DNA from: Planctomycetia bacterium
GTDB taxonomy: Bacteria > Planctomycetota > PLA2 > JAEUHO01
DNA length: 10,349 nucleotides
Assembly (NCBI GenBank): GCA_030618975.1
Contig: JAUXCH010000103.1
Location: 1 to 10,349 of the forward strand
Reading direction: 5' to 3'
The translations under genes were made by a program, and so were the position numbers. The notes under the pieces were generated by a model, which had not been told where the DNA came from, ran no database searches, and saw nothing but the letters and a program-made list of their open reading frames with translations. Below, one piece after another: positions 1-6,120 of the stretch (within the stretch, counting starts at the first letter, position 1; each line of letters starts with the position of its first letter).

Positions 1-1297
1 GGCCGGGTCCCGATGCACGCACGGTGAAGCGACCGCGCGGGAGCCCGACCAGGCAGAAGGAACCATCTGCCTCTGCCTGCGTGTCGAAGCTCAGGTACGT
101 GTGGGTGGGTCCGGCCTCGTGAGACGGCACACACACCCGGCGATCGGGGTCGAACCAGCCGACCGCACGGACCTTCCACGTCCCCGGATCCCCTGGCCAC
201 GAGACCCGGCCAGTGATCGTGGCGCCCCGCTCCAGACGAATGACGACGGGGTTCTCGAGTCCCCGCACGTCGGAGATCACGACGGGCGCGTATCCCAGCG
301 GCGTGCCGTCCGCGTCCTGCGCCTCCTGGACGATCAGCCGTACCGGGCCCCCGCCGCACTCCAGCTCGAACGACTCGTCGGAGCCGGCGCTGTACCCCGA
401 CGACACCGAAGAGTCCTGGGCCTCCAGGCCGATCGAGGCCCACGGCACCGGCTCACCGTTCGGGCCGACGATCTTCAGGTGCACGCGAACCGTGAGCGGG
501 GTCGACCGCGAGGGCAGGACGAAGACGACGACCTCACCGTTCGCCTCGACGTGCTCGCGCACCTGATCCCACACCTCCAGGGCGCCCGTGTCGATGGTCA
601 CCCTCCAGGTCCCGGCGGGGAGCCCGTCGAAGAAGACGCGACCGTCTGCATCCGTCGCGCGCGCATCCAGGACTTCGCTGGCCGCGAGCGCAAGGTCCCA
701 GCCCTCCGGTCGTGGATCCGTCTCCGACGTCAGCCACACCTCGACGTCTTCGACCGGCGTGCCCTTGTCGTCGACCACCCGCACGGGGAGCCGGCGTTCC
801 GGCGCCAGGCGAAACGTGCCCACGTCCCGTGTGGCGCCCGCCTCCAACTGGACGCGCGGGCCCACGACGGGGCCGCGGCCGGGTGCATCGGCGACCACGA
901 TCGTGGGGATGCCGGCCTTCACGTACAGCAGGAAACGTCCATCGGCACCGGCGGACGCGGAACAGTACCGGCTCGCGTTGCCGAAGATGTCGAACACGCC
1001 GAGCCCCGACACACCCGCGTCCGGCAGCGGCTCCTCCCGCAGCCCGACCACACGGCCGGTGAGCGTGCCGTGGGGCCCGTCCGGCGGTGTGTCGGGAACC
1101 ACGGAAGGGGCGCTGGATGCGTCCTCGACAGCCTCGGGCGGCTGCCCGCGCAGCTCGGGCTCGCGCGCCTCGTCCGCCGCGCCGCGCCCGCGGACCGGGC
1201 CGTCGGGACGTACACCGGGCCACGCGCCGGTCCCGAGGCGCCACAGCAGCGTGGCGACGCAGACGAGGGCGAGCAAGGCGAACAGGAGACGCCGCAT
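1..1297 (-). CDS. Carboxypeptidase-regulatory-like repeat protein, exported or membrane-anchored (C-terminus beyond window)
   Basis: The reading frame opens with ATG at 1297 and stays open to the left edge, giving 432 residues without a stop. Residues 3-20 form a hydrophobic signal peptide or anchor after two arginines. A Pro/Glu/Ala-rich linker (about 30-75) follows. Four beta-sandwich repeats can then be picked out at about 76-163, 168-262, 267-355 and 358-432. They carry the usual signatures of carboxypeptidase-regulatory or SpaA-like folds: G-x-V at the first strand, P-V-x-x-V or P-L-P-D-A, and D-A-D-G-R-V-F-F-D-G-L-P-A-G-T or A-D-G-S-F-C-L-V-G-L-P-R-G. Such proteins are usually extracellular or cell-envelope proteins of unknown ligand. 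TGGAG lies about 6-10 bases before the ATG and supports this start. It sits 55 bases downstream of the formate dehydrogenase gene on the same strand, so co-transcription is possible but no functional link is evident. The family call is fairly secure; the role is unknown. Confidence 0.8.
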   Translation of the reverse strand, partial: MRRLLFALLALVCVATLLWRLGTGAWPGVRPDGPVRGRGAADEAREPELRGQPPEAVEDASSAPSVVPDTPPDGPHGTLTGRVVGLREEPLPDAGVSGLGVFDIFGNASRYCSASAGADGRFLLYVKAGIPTIVVADAPGRGPVVGPRVQLEAGATRDVGTFRLAPERRLPVRVVDDKGTPVEDVEVWLTSETDPRPEGWDLALAASEVLDARATDADGRVFFDGLPAGTWRVTIDTGALEVWDQVREHVEANGEVVVFVLPSRSTPLTVRVHLKIVGPNGEPVPWASIGLEAQDSSVSSGYSAGSDESFELECGGGPVRLIVQEAQDADGTPLGYAPVVISDVRGLENPVVIRLERGATITGRVSWPGDPGTWKVRAVGWFDPDRRVCVPSHEAGPTHTYLSFDTQAEADGSFCLVGLPRGRFTVRASGPG

Positions 1298-1321
1298 GGA
1301 GGCTCCAGGCGACCCGACCAC

Positions 1322-1337
1322 CCCGCGTTGATGCGGG
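1322..1337 (-). other. Short hairpin between the dehydrogenase gene and the downstream gene
   Basis: CCCGC and GCGGG flank a six-base loop, giving a five-pair GC stem in the 55-base gap. There is no T-tract on either side, so it is not a convincing intrinsic terminator. It may be an mRNA processing or stability element, or chance in GC-rich DNA. Confidence 0.25.
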
Positions 1338-1352
1338 AGAGGGTGCTCGAAG

Positions 1353-4058
1353 TCAGGGGAGGTCGGCGAGGTCGCCCTCGCCCGTGGGTTCCACCTTCAC
1401 GGCGCAGACCTTCGCCTCTGCGATCCCCGACTCGGGATCCCGCGCCGCGATCGTGAGGCGGTTCACCGGTGTCTCGCTGAAGTGGAAGGTCATGAACACC
1501 GAGCCCTGAGGCGACCGGTCCGTCACGTGGGCGCGCACGGTGAGCGTGCCTCGGCGCGAGGTGACCCGGACGACGTCGCGGTCCTCGATGCCGAGCCCCC
1601 GGGCGTCCACCGGGTGGATCTCGACCTGCTCCTCGCCGCGCATCTCGTTCAAACCGGATACGCGACGCGTCATGCTGCCGGTGTGGAACTGGGCCAACGT
1701 GCGCCCCGTCACGAGCACGAGGGGGTAGTCGTGGTCGCAGGCCTCGGCCACGGGATGGTGGACGAGCGGCGCGAACGCGGCACGGCCTCCGGGTCGGGGG
1801 AAGCCGTCGGTATGCAGCGTGGACGTCCCCGGGTGATCCGCCGTCGGGCACGGCCACTGCAGACCCTCGGCGCTGGCGGCCACGCGGGCGTGGCTGACGC
1901 CGCCGTAGATCGGGGCAACCTGCGCGATCTCGTCCATCACGTCGGAAGCGGATTCGAAGTCGAACCCCGCCGCCCCCATGCGCTTCGCGACCTCGCAGAC
2001 GATCTCGAGGTCGGTGCGCGATCCGGCGACCGGTTCCAGTGCCTTCCGAACGAGCTGGATCCGCCGCTCGGTGTTCGTGAACGTGCCGTCCTTCTCCGCG
2101 AACGTCGTCGCGGGCAGCACCACGTGGGCGAGGTCCGCGGTGCCGGTCGGGAAGGGGTCCTGCACGATCAGGAGGTCGAGCGCCCGGAGCGCCTTCTCGG
2201 CCTTCTTCGAGTCCGGCTCGGAGAGGAGGGGATTCTCGCCCACCACCCACATCGCCCGGATGTGGCCCTCGAGAATGGCGTCCCACATGTCGGTGAGGCC
2301 GAGTCCCGGCTTGATCGGGGGCTTCTCACCCCAGACCTCCCCGACCCTCGCGCGCGCCTCCGGGTCGGCGATCGGCTGATACCCGGGGAGCAGGTCCGGC
2401 AAACACCCCACGTCGCAGGTCCCCTGCACGTTGTTGTGGCCGCGGAGCGGCGCGACGCCCGCGCCCTTGCGACCGATGTGGCCCGTCAGCAGCGCGAGAT
2501 CGGAGACCGCGCGCACGTTCTCGGTGCCGTGCGCGTGCTGCGTGCTGCCCATGGCGAACAGGAAGAGCGTGGCGTCGCTCCTCGCGATCATGCGCGCGGC
2601 CTGGTGGACGTGCGTCCAGGGCACGCCCGTGCGCTCCTCCACGAGAGCCGGAGTGAATGCCTGCAGCGAGGCGGCGAGCTCGTCGTAGCCTTCGGTGCGT
2701 TCGCGGATGAACTCCGCGTCGACGTACCCCTCCTCGACGATGACGCGCGCCATGCCTCCGAGCAGGTCGGTGTCCGATCCGGGCAGATTCCGGAGCCAGA
2801 GGTCCGCGCGCCGCGCGAGGTCGGTGCCGCGCGGATCGGCCACGAGGAGGGGGGTCCCGCTCTGGTGCACCCGGCGAATGCGTGCACCGATGACGGGGTG
2901 GGTCTCGGTCGTGTTCGAGCCGATCACGAACAGGCAATCCGCGTGCTCCACGTCGTCGATCGAGCCGGTCATCGCTCCGCTGCCGAACGTCTGGGCCAGG
3001 GCCGTGACCGTCGGGGCGTGGCAGAGCCGGGCACAGTGGTCCACGCTGTTCGTACGCATGACGGCCCGGGTGAACTTCTGGAGGAGATAGCCCTCCTCCG
3101 TCGTCGCCTTGGCCGAGGCGAGCATCGCGAACGAGTCCTTCTCGACGTGCTTCTTCAAGCCGTTCGCAACCGTGTCCAGGGCCTCGTCCCACGACGCGAC
3201 CCGTAGCACGCCCGAGCCGTCCCTGATCTGCGGCGCCTCGAGGCGGCTCGTCGAGTTCACGACGTCGACCAGGCCGAAGCGGCCCTTCACGCAGAGCGCG
3301 CCGCGGTTCGCCGGCCCGTCCGGGTCGGCGCGGACGGAGCTGAGCTGACCGTCGTAGAGTCCCAGGTAGAGCGTGCAGCCCACGCCGCAGTACGGACAGA
3401 CCGTCCGCACCTCCTCGGTCGGTACCTGGTAGACCTTCGGCAGCAGGCTCGCCGTGGGGCAGAGATCGACGCACAGACCGCACGACTCGCAGTTCGTCGC
3501 GCCGAGATCCACGTCGCCCGTGCCGCGGACACGCCGGGAGAATCCGCTCCCGACGATTTCGAGCGCGCCGAGGCCCTGGAGGTCGCGGCACGCCTTCACG
3601 CACGATCCGCAGAGGATGCAGCGGGTCCGATCGAGGTCGAAGAACGGGTGGCTCTTGTCCACGCCCGCGGGATACGCCAGTTTCTCCTGAACGTGGACGT
3701 CCACCCCGGCCGCGCGCGAGGCCTCCTGAAGCGCGCACCGCTCGTTCTTCGGGCAGAGCTCGCAGTCGTTGGCGTGGTCCGCCTTGACCAGCTCGAGGCG
3801 GCGGCGCCGGATGGCGACCGCGGCCGGATCCGTGGTGTCGACGACCATGCCGGGTTCGGCCTGCGTCTCGCAGGCGAGAACCGGCTGCCCCCCCACCGCT
3901 ACCACATAGAGCCCGCAGGCGCCGTCCACCGTGAGGCCCGGCGCCCAGCAGAGGCGCGGCACGTAGGCCCCGGCGGCGTCCGCCGCCACCAGGAGGTTGG
4001 CGCCGGTGGCCACCTCCACCTCACGACCATCGACCTGAAGGCGCACGGAGTCTTGCAT
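1353..4058 (-). CDS. fdhF: Formate dehydrogenase alpha subunit, NuoG-like iron-sulfur N-terminus, Cys at the active site
   Basis: A 901-residue cytoplasmic molybdenum or tungsten bis-MGD formate dehydrogenase catalytic subunit (formate/CO2 interconversion). In order: a plant-type [2Fe-2S] domain (Cys37, Cys48, Tyr51, Cys63); a His-Cys3 [4Fe-4S] site (His95, Cys99, Cys102, Cys108); two ferredoxin clusters (Cys147/150/153/157 and Cys190/193/196/200); a fourth [4Fe-4S] site with Cys221/224/228/256 and Lys258; the catalytic domain; and the C-terminal molybdopterin-dinucleotide domain from about 777. The active site reads C-A-R-L-C-H, so Cys346-His347 replace the Sec-His of E. coli FdhF. Arg539, in P-L-R-G, lies 193 residues after Cys346, the same spacing as Sec140 to Arg333 in E. 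coli FdhF. Tyr51 stands where a cluster Cys is expected. The frame extends upstream to 4124, but those 22 residues look non-coding, so the ATG at 4058 is preferred; its Shine-Dalgarno is weak. No NuoE/NuoF-like partner is present. Other symbols in use are fdhA and fdsA. Confidence 0.93.
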   Translation of the reverse strand: MQDSVRLQVDGREVEVATGANLLVAADAAGAYVPRLCWAPGLTVDGACGLYVVAVGGQPVLACETQAEPGMVVDTTDPAAVAIRRRRLELVKADHANDCELCPKNERCALQEASRAAGVDVHVQEKLAYPAGVDKSHPFFDLDRTRCILCGSCVKACRDLQGLGALEIVGSGFSRRVRGTGDVDLGATNCESCGLCVDLCPTASLLPKVYQVPTEEVRTVCPYCGVGCTLYLGLYDGQLSSVRADPDGPANRGALCVKGRFGLVDVVNSTSRLEAPQIRDGSGVLRVASWDEALDTVANGLKKHVEKDSFAMLASAKATTEEGYLLQKFTRAVMRTNSVDHCARLCHAPTVTALAQTFGSGAMTGSIDDVEHADCLFVIGSNTTETHPVIGARIRRVHQSGTPLLVADPRGTDLARRADLWLRNLPGSDTDLLGGMARVIVEEGYVDAEFIRERTEGYDELAASLQAFTPALVEERTGVPWTHVHQAARMIARSDATLFLFAMGSTQHAHGTENVRAVSDLALLTGHIGRKGAGVAPLRGHNNVQGTCDVGCLPDLLPGYQPIADPEARARVGEVWGEKPPIKPGLGLTDMWDAILEGHIRAMWVVGENPLLSEPDSKKAEKALRALDLLIVQDPFPTGTADLAHVVLPATTFAEKDGTFTNTERRIQLVRKALEPVAGSRTDLEIVCEVAKRMGAAGFDFESASDVMDEIAQVAPIYGGVSHARVAASAEGLQWPCPTADHPGTSTLHTDGFPRPGGRAAFAPLVHHPVAEACDHDYPLVLVTGRTLAQFHTGSMTRRVSGLNEMRGEEQVEIHPVDARGLGIEDRDVVRVTSRRGTLTVRAHVTDRSPQGSVFMTFHFSETPVNRLTIAARDPESGIAEAKVCAVKVEPTGEGDLADLP

Positions 4059-4065
4059 GGTGGAT

Positions 4066-4191
4066 CTACCCGGTGTGTGGAATGGCGTCCTGGGGACAGG
4101 CGGCGTGACGGGGCTCCACCGCATCGGCGTCGAGCGGCCTACAGGGGCCGCGCGTGGTCACGATCTTCTTCCGGTGCTCCTCGACAGTCAT
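4066..4191 (-). CDS. Possible 41-residue small protein just upstream of the formate dehydrogenase gene
   Basis: An ATG at 4191 opens 41 codons ending in TAG at 4068-4066, seven bases before the dehydrogenase ATG. About 80 percent of its third positions are G or C, close to the pattern of real genes here. The product starts M-T-V-E-E-H-R-K-K-I-V and ends A-C-P-Q-D-A-I-P-H-T-G, with cysteines in G-P-C and A-C-P. I recognise no family. It could be a small or leader peptide translationally coupled to the dehydrogenase, the remnant of a longer gene, or chance. It has no strong ribosome site of its own and sits directly after the stop of another tiny ORF in the same frame. Confidence 0.25.
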   Translation of the reverse strand: MTVEEHRKKIVTTRGPCRPLDADAVEPRHAACPQDAIPHTG

Positions 4192-4251
4192 TCAAACCAG
4201 ATCGCCGTGGTCGTGCCGCGCGCCGGACCACTCGCCGAAGGCGGCCGTCAT
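4192..4251 (-). other. Tiny ORF (19 residues) with good ribosome site, ending in TGA in frame with the next ATG
   Basis: ATG at 4251 follows AGGAG with a seven-base spacer, the strongest ribosome-binding match in the dehydrogenase upstream region. Nineteen codons (starting M-T-A-A-F-G-E-W) end with TGA at 4194-4192, immediately followed in the same frame by ATG at 4191. It may be a leader peptide, the first half of a small gene broken by a stop, or a TGA read-through site. Codon third positions are mostly G or C. Confidence 0.25.
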
Positions 4252-4702
4252 GGGCCGTCTCCTGCCCGTCCTGCCCGAGGGACTCTCGAGTCCGTATGGA
4301 CGTAGGCGCAGCATACTCGCATCGCCCCGAACACGAGAGAGCGCCCGACGTTTGGGCCGTGCGCGCGAGGCACGCTTCGCCGTTGCGCCTGATGCTCATT
4401 CTCGACGGCTGTTTCATCTCTCCGACGTGGCCTCCCCCCCACGCTTTCGGACTCACGTTCCACTCGGGATGGGACGCGGGAGTGGATCCCGGATCTGGTG
4501 CTCGATCCGACGCTCCTCGACATCGACGACCTGGACCTGAACCGATCGACTGCGAGGCCGAGCTCTCGCGTGATCGTCAGCCGTGAGGCAACGGGGAGGA
4601 CAACACGGAGGACGAGGGCGATGGATCTGGTTCTGACACCCTCCGTACTGCCGCCCTACGGCCGTATGTCCCTCTCCTCGGGTACCGTTGCTGGGAACCC
4701 CT

Positions 4703-4707
4703 GGAGG
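4703..4707 (+). promoter_or_regulatory. Ribosome-binding site that selects the GTG start at 4715
   Basis: A perfect GGAGG ends seven bases before GTG at 4715. The competing TTG at 4688 and ATG at 4757 lack a well-spaced match, so this site decides the start of the small HicB-like gene. Confidence 0.7.
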
Positions 4708-4714
4708 ATCCCCC

Positions 4715-5008
4715 GTGAAGGGTCATCCGAACACGAGCGCGGACCCGAATCCGGAGATGGCCCAGAAGAAGTTGGATGGGTTCGTCTACCGCGTGCCGGG
4801 ACCGGAGGGGAAGGAAGACCGCTGGATTGCCAGGTCCGTACACGGGCACGTCGCGCACGGAAGATCGCCGGAAAGCGCCGCCCGGAACCTCGAGGCGGGT
4901 CTGAGGGCACTCGCGGAGGCGTCCGGTCAAACGTTCGCAGAGTGGCAGTTCGCCCAGAACACGGACGGCGCTCGGTTCCTGCAGGCCGGTGAACTGGTAC
5001 AGGCTTGA
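4715..5008 (+). CDS. Small HicB-like (UPF0150-type) protein, possible antitoxin
   Basis: A 97-residue soluble protein. Its centre follows the HicB N-terminal (partial RNase H-like) pattern: a hydrophobic strand (D-G-F-V-Y-R-V), a second strand (R-W-I-A-R-S-V), a G-H-V-A-H-G turn, then an acidic/Ala helix (S-P-E-S-A-A-R-N-L-E-A-G-L-R-A-L) resembling the T-x-E-E-A-x-x-N-L helix of the family. HicB proteins neutralise HicA toxins, but stand-alone HicB-fold proteins of unknown role also exist. No ribbon-helix-helix or HTH DNA-binding domain is obvious in the short C-terminus. The GTG start is chosen for its GGAGG at seven bases. The last 20 bases overlap the next gene, implying co-translation. 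Confident that it is a gene; the family call is from pattern only. Confidence 0.68.
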   Translation: MKGHPNTSADPNPEMAQKKLDGFVYRVPGPEGKEDRWIARSVHGHVAHGRSPESAARNLEAGLRALAEASGQTFAEWQFAQNTDGARFLQAGELVQA

Positions 5009-5279
5009 GGCGGTACGCGATGCGCTTCGCCTCGACCACGGGGCCGAGCTCGCCCCGGGTCTCATTCGCAGGCGCGGTCCTCATGTCGAGGTATGGCGGA
5101 GGACCGTCGGCGAGCAGGTGTTCACCACCCTCCTGAGCTACGAGAGCGAGGAGTTCCTGGTTCCGGAGGAATCGCTGCTCGCGGCCGTAGAGAGTCTGGG
5201 CATCCGGCCGGCGCGTGGCTTCCTCGAGAACGTGAAGGCTCGCGGCGGTCTGTGGACCGGTCCCAACCCGCGGTCGTAG
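4989..5279 (+). CDS. Unrecognised 96-residue protein coupled to the HicB-like gene; faint HicA-like pattern
   Basis: It starts at GTG 4989, the only usable start codon near the front of the frame, 20 bases inside the preceding gene; it has no strong ribosome site, so it probably depends on translational coupling. The product is soluble, with no signal peptide or membrane segment. A basic stretch R-R-R-G-P-H (residues 27-32) is followed by alternating hydrophobic residues (33-49), an acidic turn, and a helix-like segment ending S-L-L-A-A-V-E-S-L-G-I-R-P-A-R-G-F-L-E (62-80). HicA toxins share a G-x-H before two strands and a final L-x-x-I-x-x-x-G-I-x-x-x-x-F-L helix, so a diverged HicA is possible. 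The reversed order (HicB-like first) and low similarity keep this tentative. Confidence 0.6.
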   Translation: MNWYRLEAVRDALRLDHGAELAPGLIRRRGPHVEVWRRTVGEQVFTTLLSYESEEFLVPEESLLAAVESLGIRPARGFLENVKARGGLWTGPNPRS

Positions 5280-5565
5280 GGGCCCGCATCCCCCGACGGC
5301 CACCACGAGCGCCCGAGCCGGGTGCAGGCGGCAGGCAGAGCGGTCACGGACCGCAGCCGGCAGCGGGGGATCCCGTTCGCCGAACGTCCGTATCCGCCGA
5401 GAGACGCCGCCGTCCCCACCCGGGGAACCGCACCGCCGGCGGCCCCGAACCGGGGGAGCCTAACCTTCTGGGCTCCGGTGGGTTATCGTGCGTCCCGGCC
5501 GGCAGGGTTGGGCCGGCACGCGATCGGTCCCGGCTTTGCGGCACCGACGTCGAACGGGAGGTCCG
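5280..5565 (+). promoter_or_regulatory. Spacer before the NTF2-like/kinase operon, with a hairpin and a short direct repeat
   Basis: The probable promoter region of the two-gene unit that follows. GGAGCC (5455-5460) and GGCTCC (5471-5476) can form a six-pair stem with a ten-base loop, and GGCCGGCA occurs twice (5497-5504 and 5511-5518) with a 14-base period. A weak -10-like TTATCG lies after the hairpin without a clear -35. The long frame of the kinase is open back through here, but the codons look random, so this is read as non-coding. Confidence 0.4.
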
Positions 5566-6120
5566 ATGTCTTCCGGTCCCACGACCGCCGCCGACCCCAA
5601 CGAAGCCCCGCAGCCGCCTCGACCGGCGGGCAGGCGGGCTCGTGCCCTCGCCGCCGCGGCCTGCCTCCTCGCCGCGTGCCTCCTCGCGGTGGCGGCCGCC
5701 TCGGCCCGGGCCGACGGGCTCCAGCCGCTGAGGACCCCCGGTTCGAAGCAGCAGTACAAGCAGGTGAGGGCCGCGTGGGAGGCGAAGAAGCCGGGCGGGG
5801 TGGTCGCCCTGATGCCGGCGCGGGGCACGCTGAGCCTCAGCCTCTTCGCACCCCGCGTGTCCGGGACCTACAAGGCGGCGCAGGCCGCGAAGGCCCTGAA
5901 GAACTACTTCGCCCGCGTGTCGGCGCCGAGACTCAAGGACGTCACGGACAAGGACCAGCGGCTGCCGCGCGGGTGGGCGGTACGGAAGTACGAGTACCGG
6001 TACACGCCGCGCGGGCGCGACCCCGTCACGACGCTGCTGACGATCACGATGAAGGGCGACGGGCGCGGCACGTGGACCCTCGACTCGATCCGGGAGACGA
6101 CGCGGCCGGAGCGCCGTTGA
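5566..6120 (+). CDS. Secreted DUF4783/NTF2-like protein
   Basis: A 184-residue protein with an N-terminal Pro-rich stretch, basic residues (G-R-R-A-R) and a hydrophobic Ala/Leu segment at 27-46 ending in A-S-A-R-A, a plausible signal peptidase I site near 47-49. The mature part (about 60-175) fits the small NTF2-like DUF4783 pattern: an amphipathic helix (Y-K-Q-V-R-A-A-W), L-x-L-x-L-F strands, then S-G-T-Y-K-A-A-Q-A-A-K-A-L-K-N-Y-F, a tyrosine-rich strand (K-Y-E-Y-R-Y) and a closing strand T-W-T-L-D-S-I-R. Such proteins are usually extracytoplasmic ligand-binding or scaffold proteins; no catalytic residues are evident. GGGAGG precedes the ATG with a short four-base spacer. Its TGA shares one base with the ATG of the kinase gene (TGATG), so the two are probably co-translated. 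Gene and secretion confident; the domain call is moderate. Confidence 0.8.
   Translation: MSSGPTTAADPNEAPQPPRPAGRRARALAAAACLLAACLLAVAAASARADGLQPLRTPGSKQQYKQVRAAWEAKKPGGVVALMPARGTLSLSLFAPRVSGTYKAAQAAKALKNYFARVSAPRLKDVTDKDQRLPRGWAVRKYEYRYTPRGRDPVTTLLTITMKGDGRGTWTLDSIRETTRPERR

Larger units (their letters stand above)
4059..4714. other. Divergent intergenic region between the dehydrogenase and the small plus-strand gene pair
   Basis: This 656-base stretch should hold the promoters of both flanking transcription units. Apart from the two tiny minus-strand ORFs at 4066-4251, the open frames in it give Arg/Ser/Pro-rich translations with no domain pattern. One five-pair hairpin with a CTCG loop (GGACT...AGTCC) lies near 4280-4293. 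I see no convincing -35/-10 pair, no tRNA and no insertion-sequence ends. Confidence 0.5.

Noticed and set aside
101..1456. Long plus-strand open frame over the carboxypeptidase-regulatory gene
   Set aside because: Arg/Pro/His-rich shadow of the minus-strand gene, which has the real domain repeats and codon pattern.
4059..4124. 22-residue N-terminal extension of the formate dehydrogenase to an ATG at 4124
   Set aside because: The added residues are Pro/Thr/Arg-rich and unlike the family. The domain begins right after the ATG at 4058.
4192..4194. Selenocysteine reading of the TGA upstream of the dehydrogenase
   Set aside because: No recognisable bSECIS stem with a GGTCT-type loop follows it, and the dehydrogenase itself uses Cys at its active site. 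Kept only as an open alternative.
4139..4586. Several 80-130-codon open frames on both strands of the intergenic region
   Set aside because: Composition is Arg/Ser/Pro-heavy, frames overlap one another, and none shows a hydrophobic core or known motif.
4633..4662. CTGACA followed 17 bases later by a TACGGC-like -10
   Set aside because: The match to a sigma-70 promoter is poor in the -10 hexamer and expected by chance in this composition.
5322..6119. Upstream extension of the kinase frame
   Set aside because: The frame is open but overlaps the NTF2-like gene out of frame. The translation is basic and random-looking, and the signal sequence with lipobox begins at 6120.
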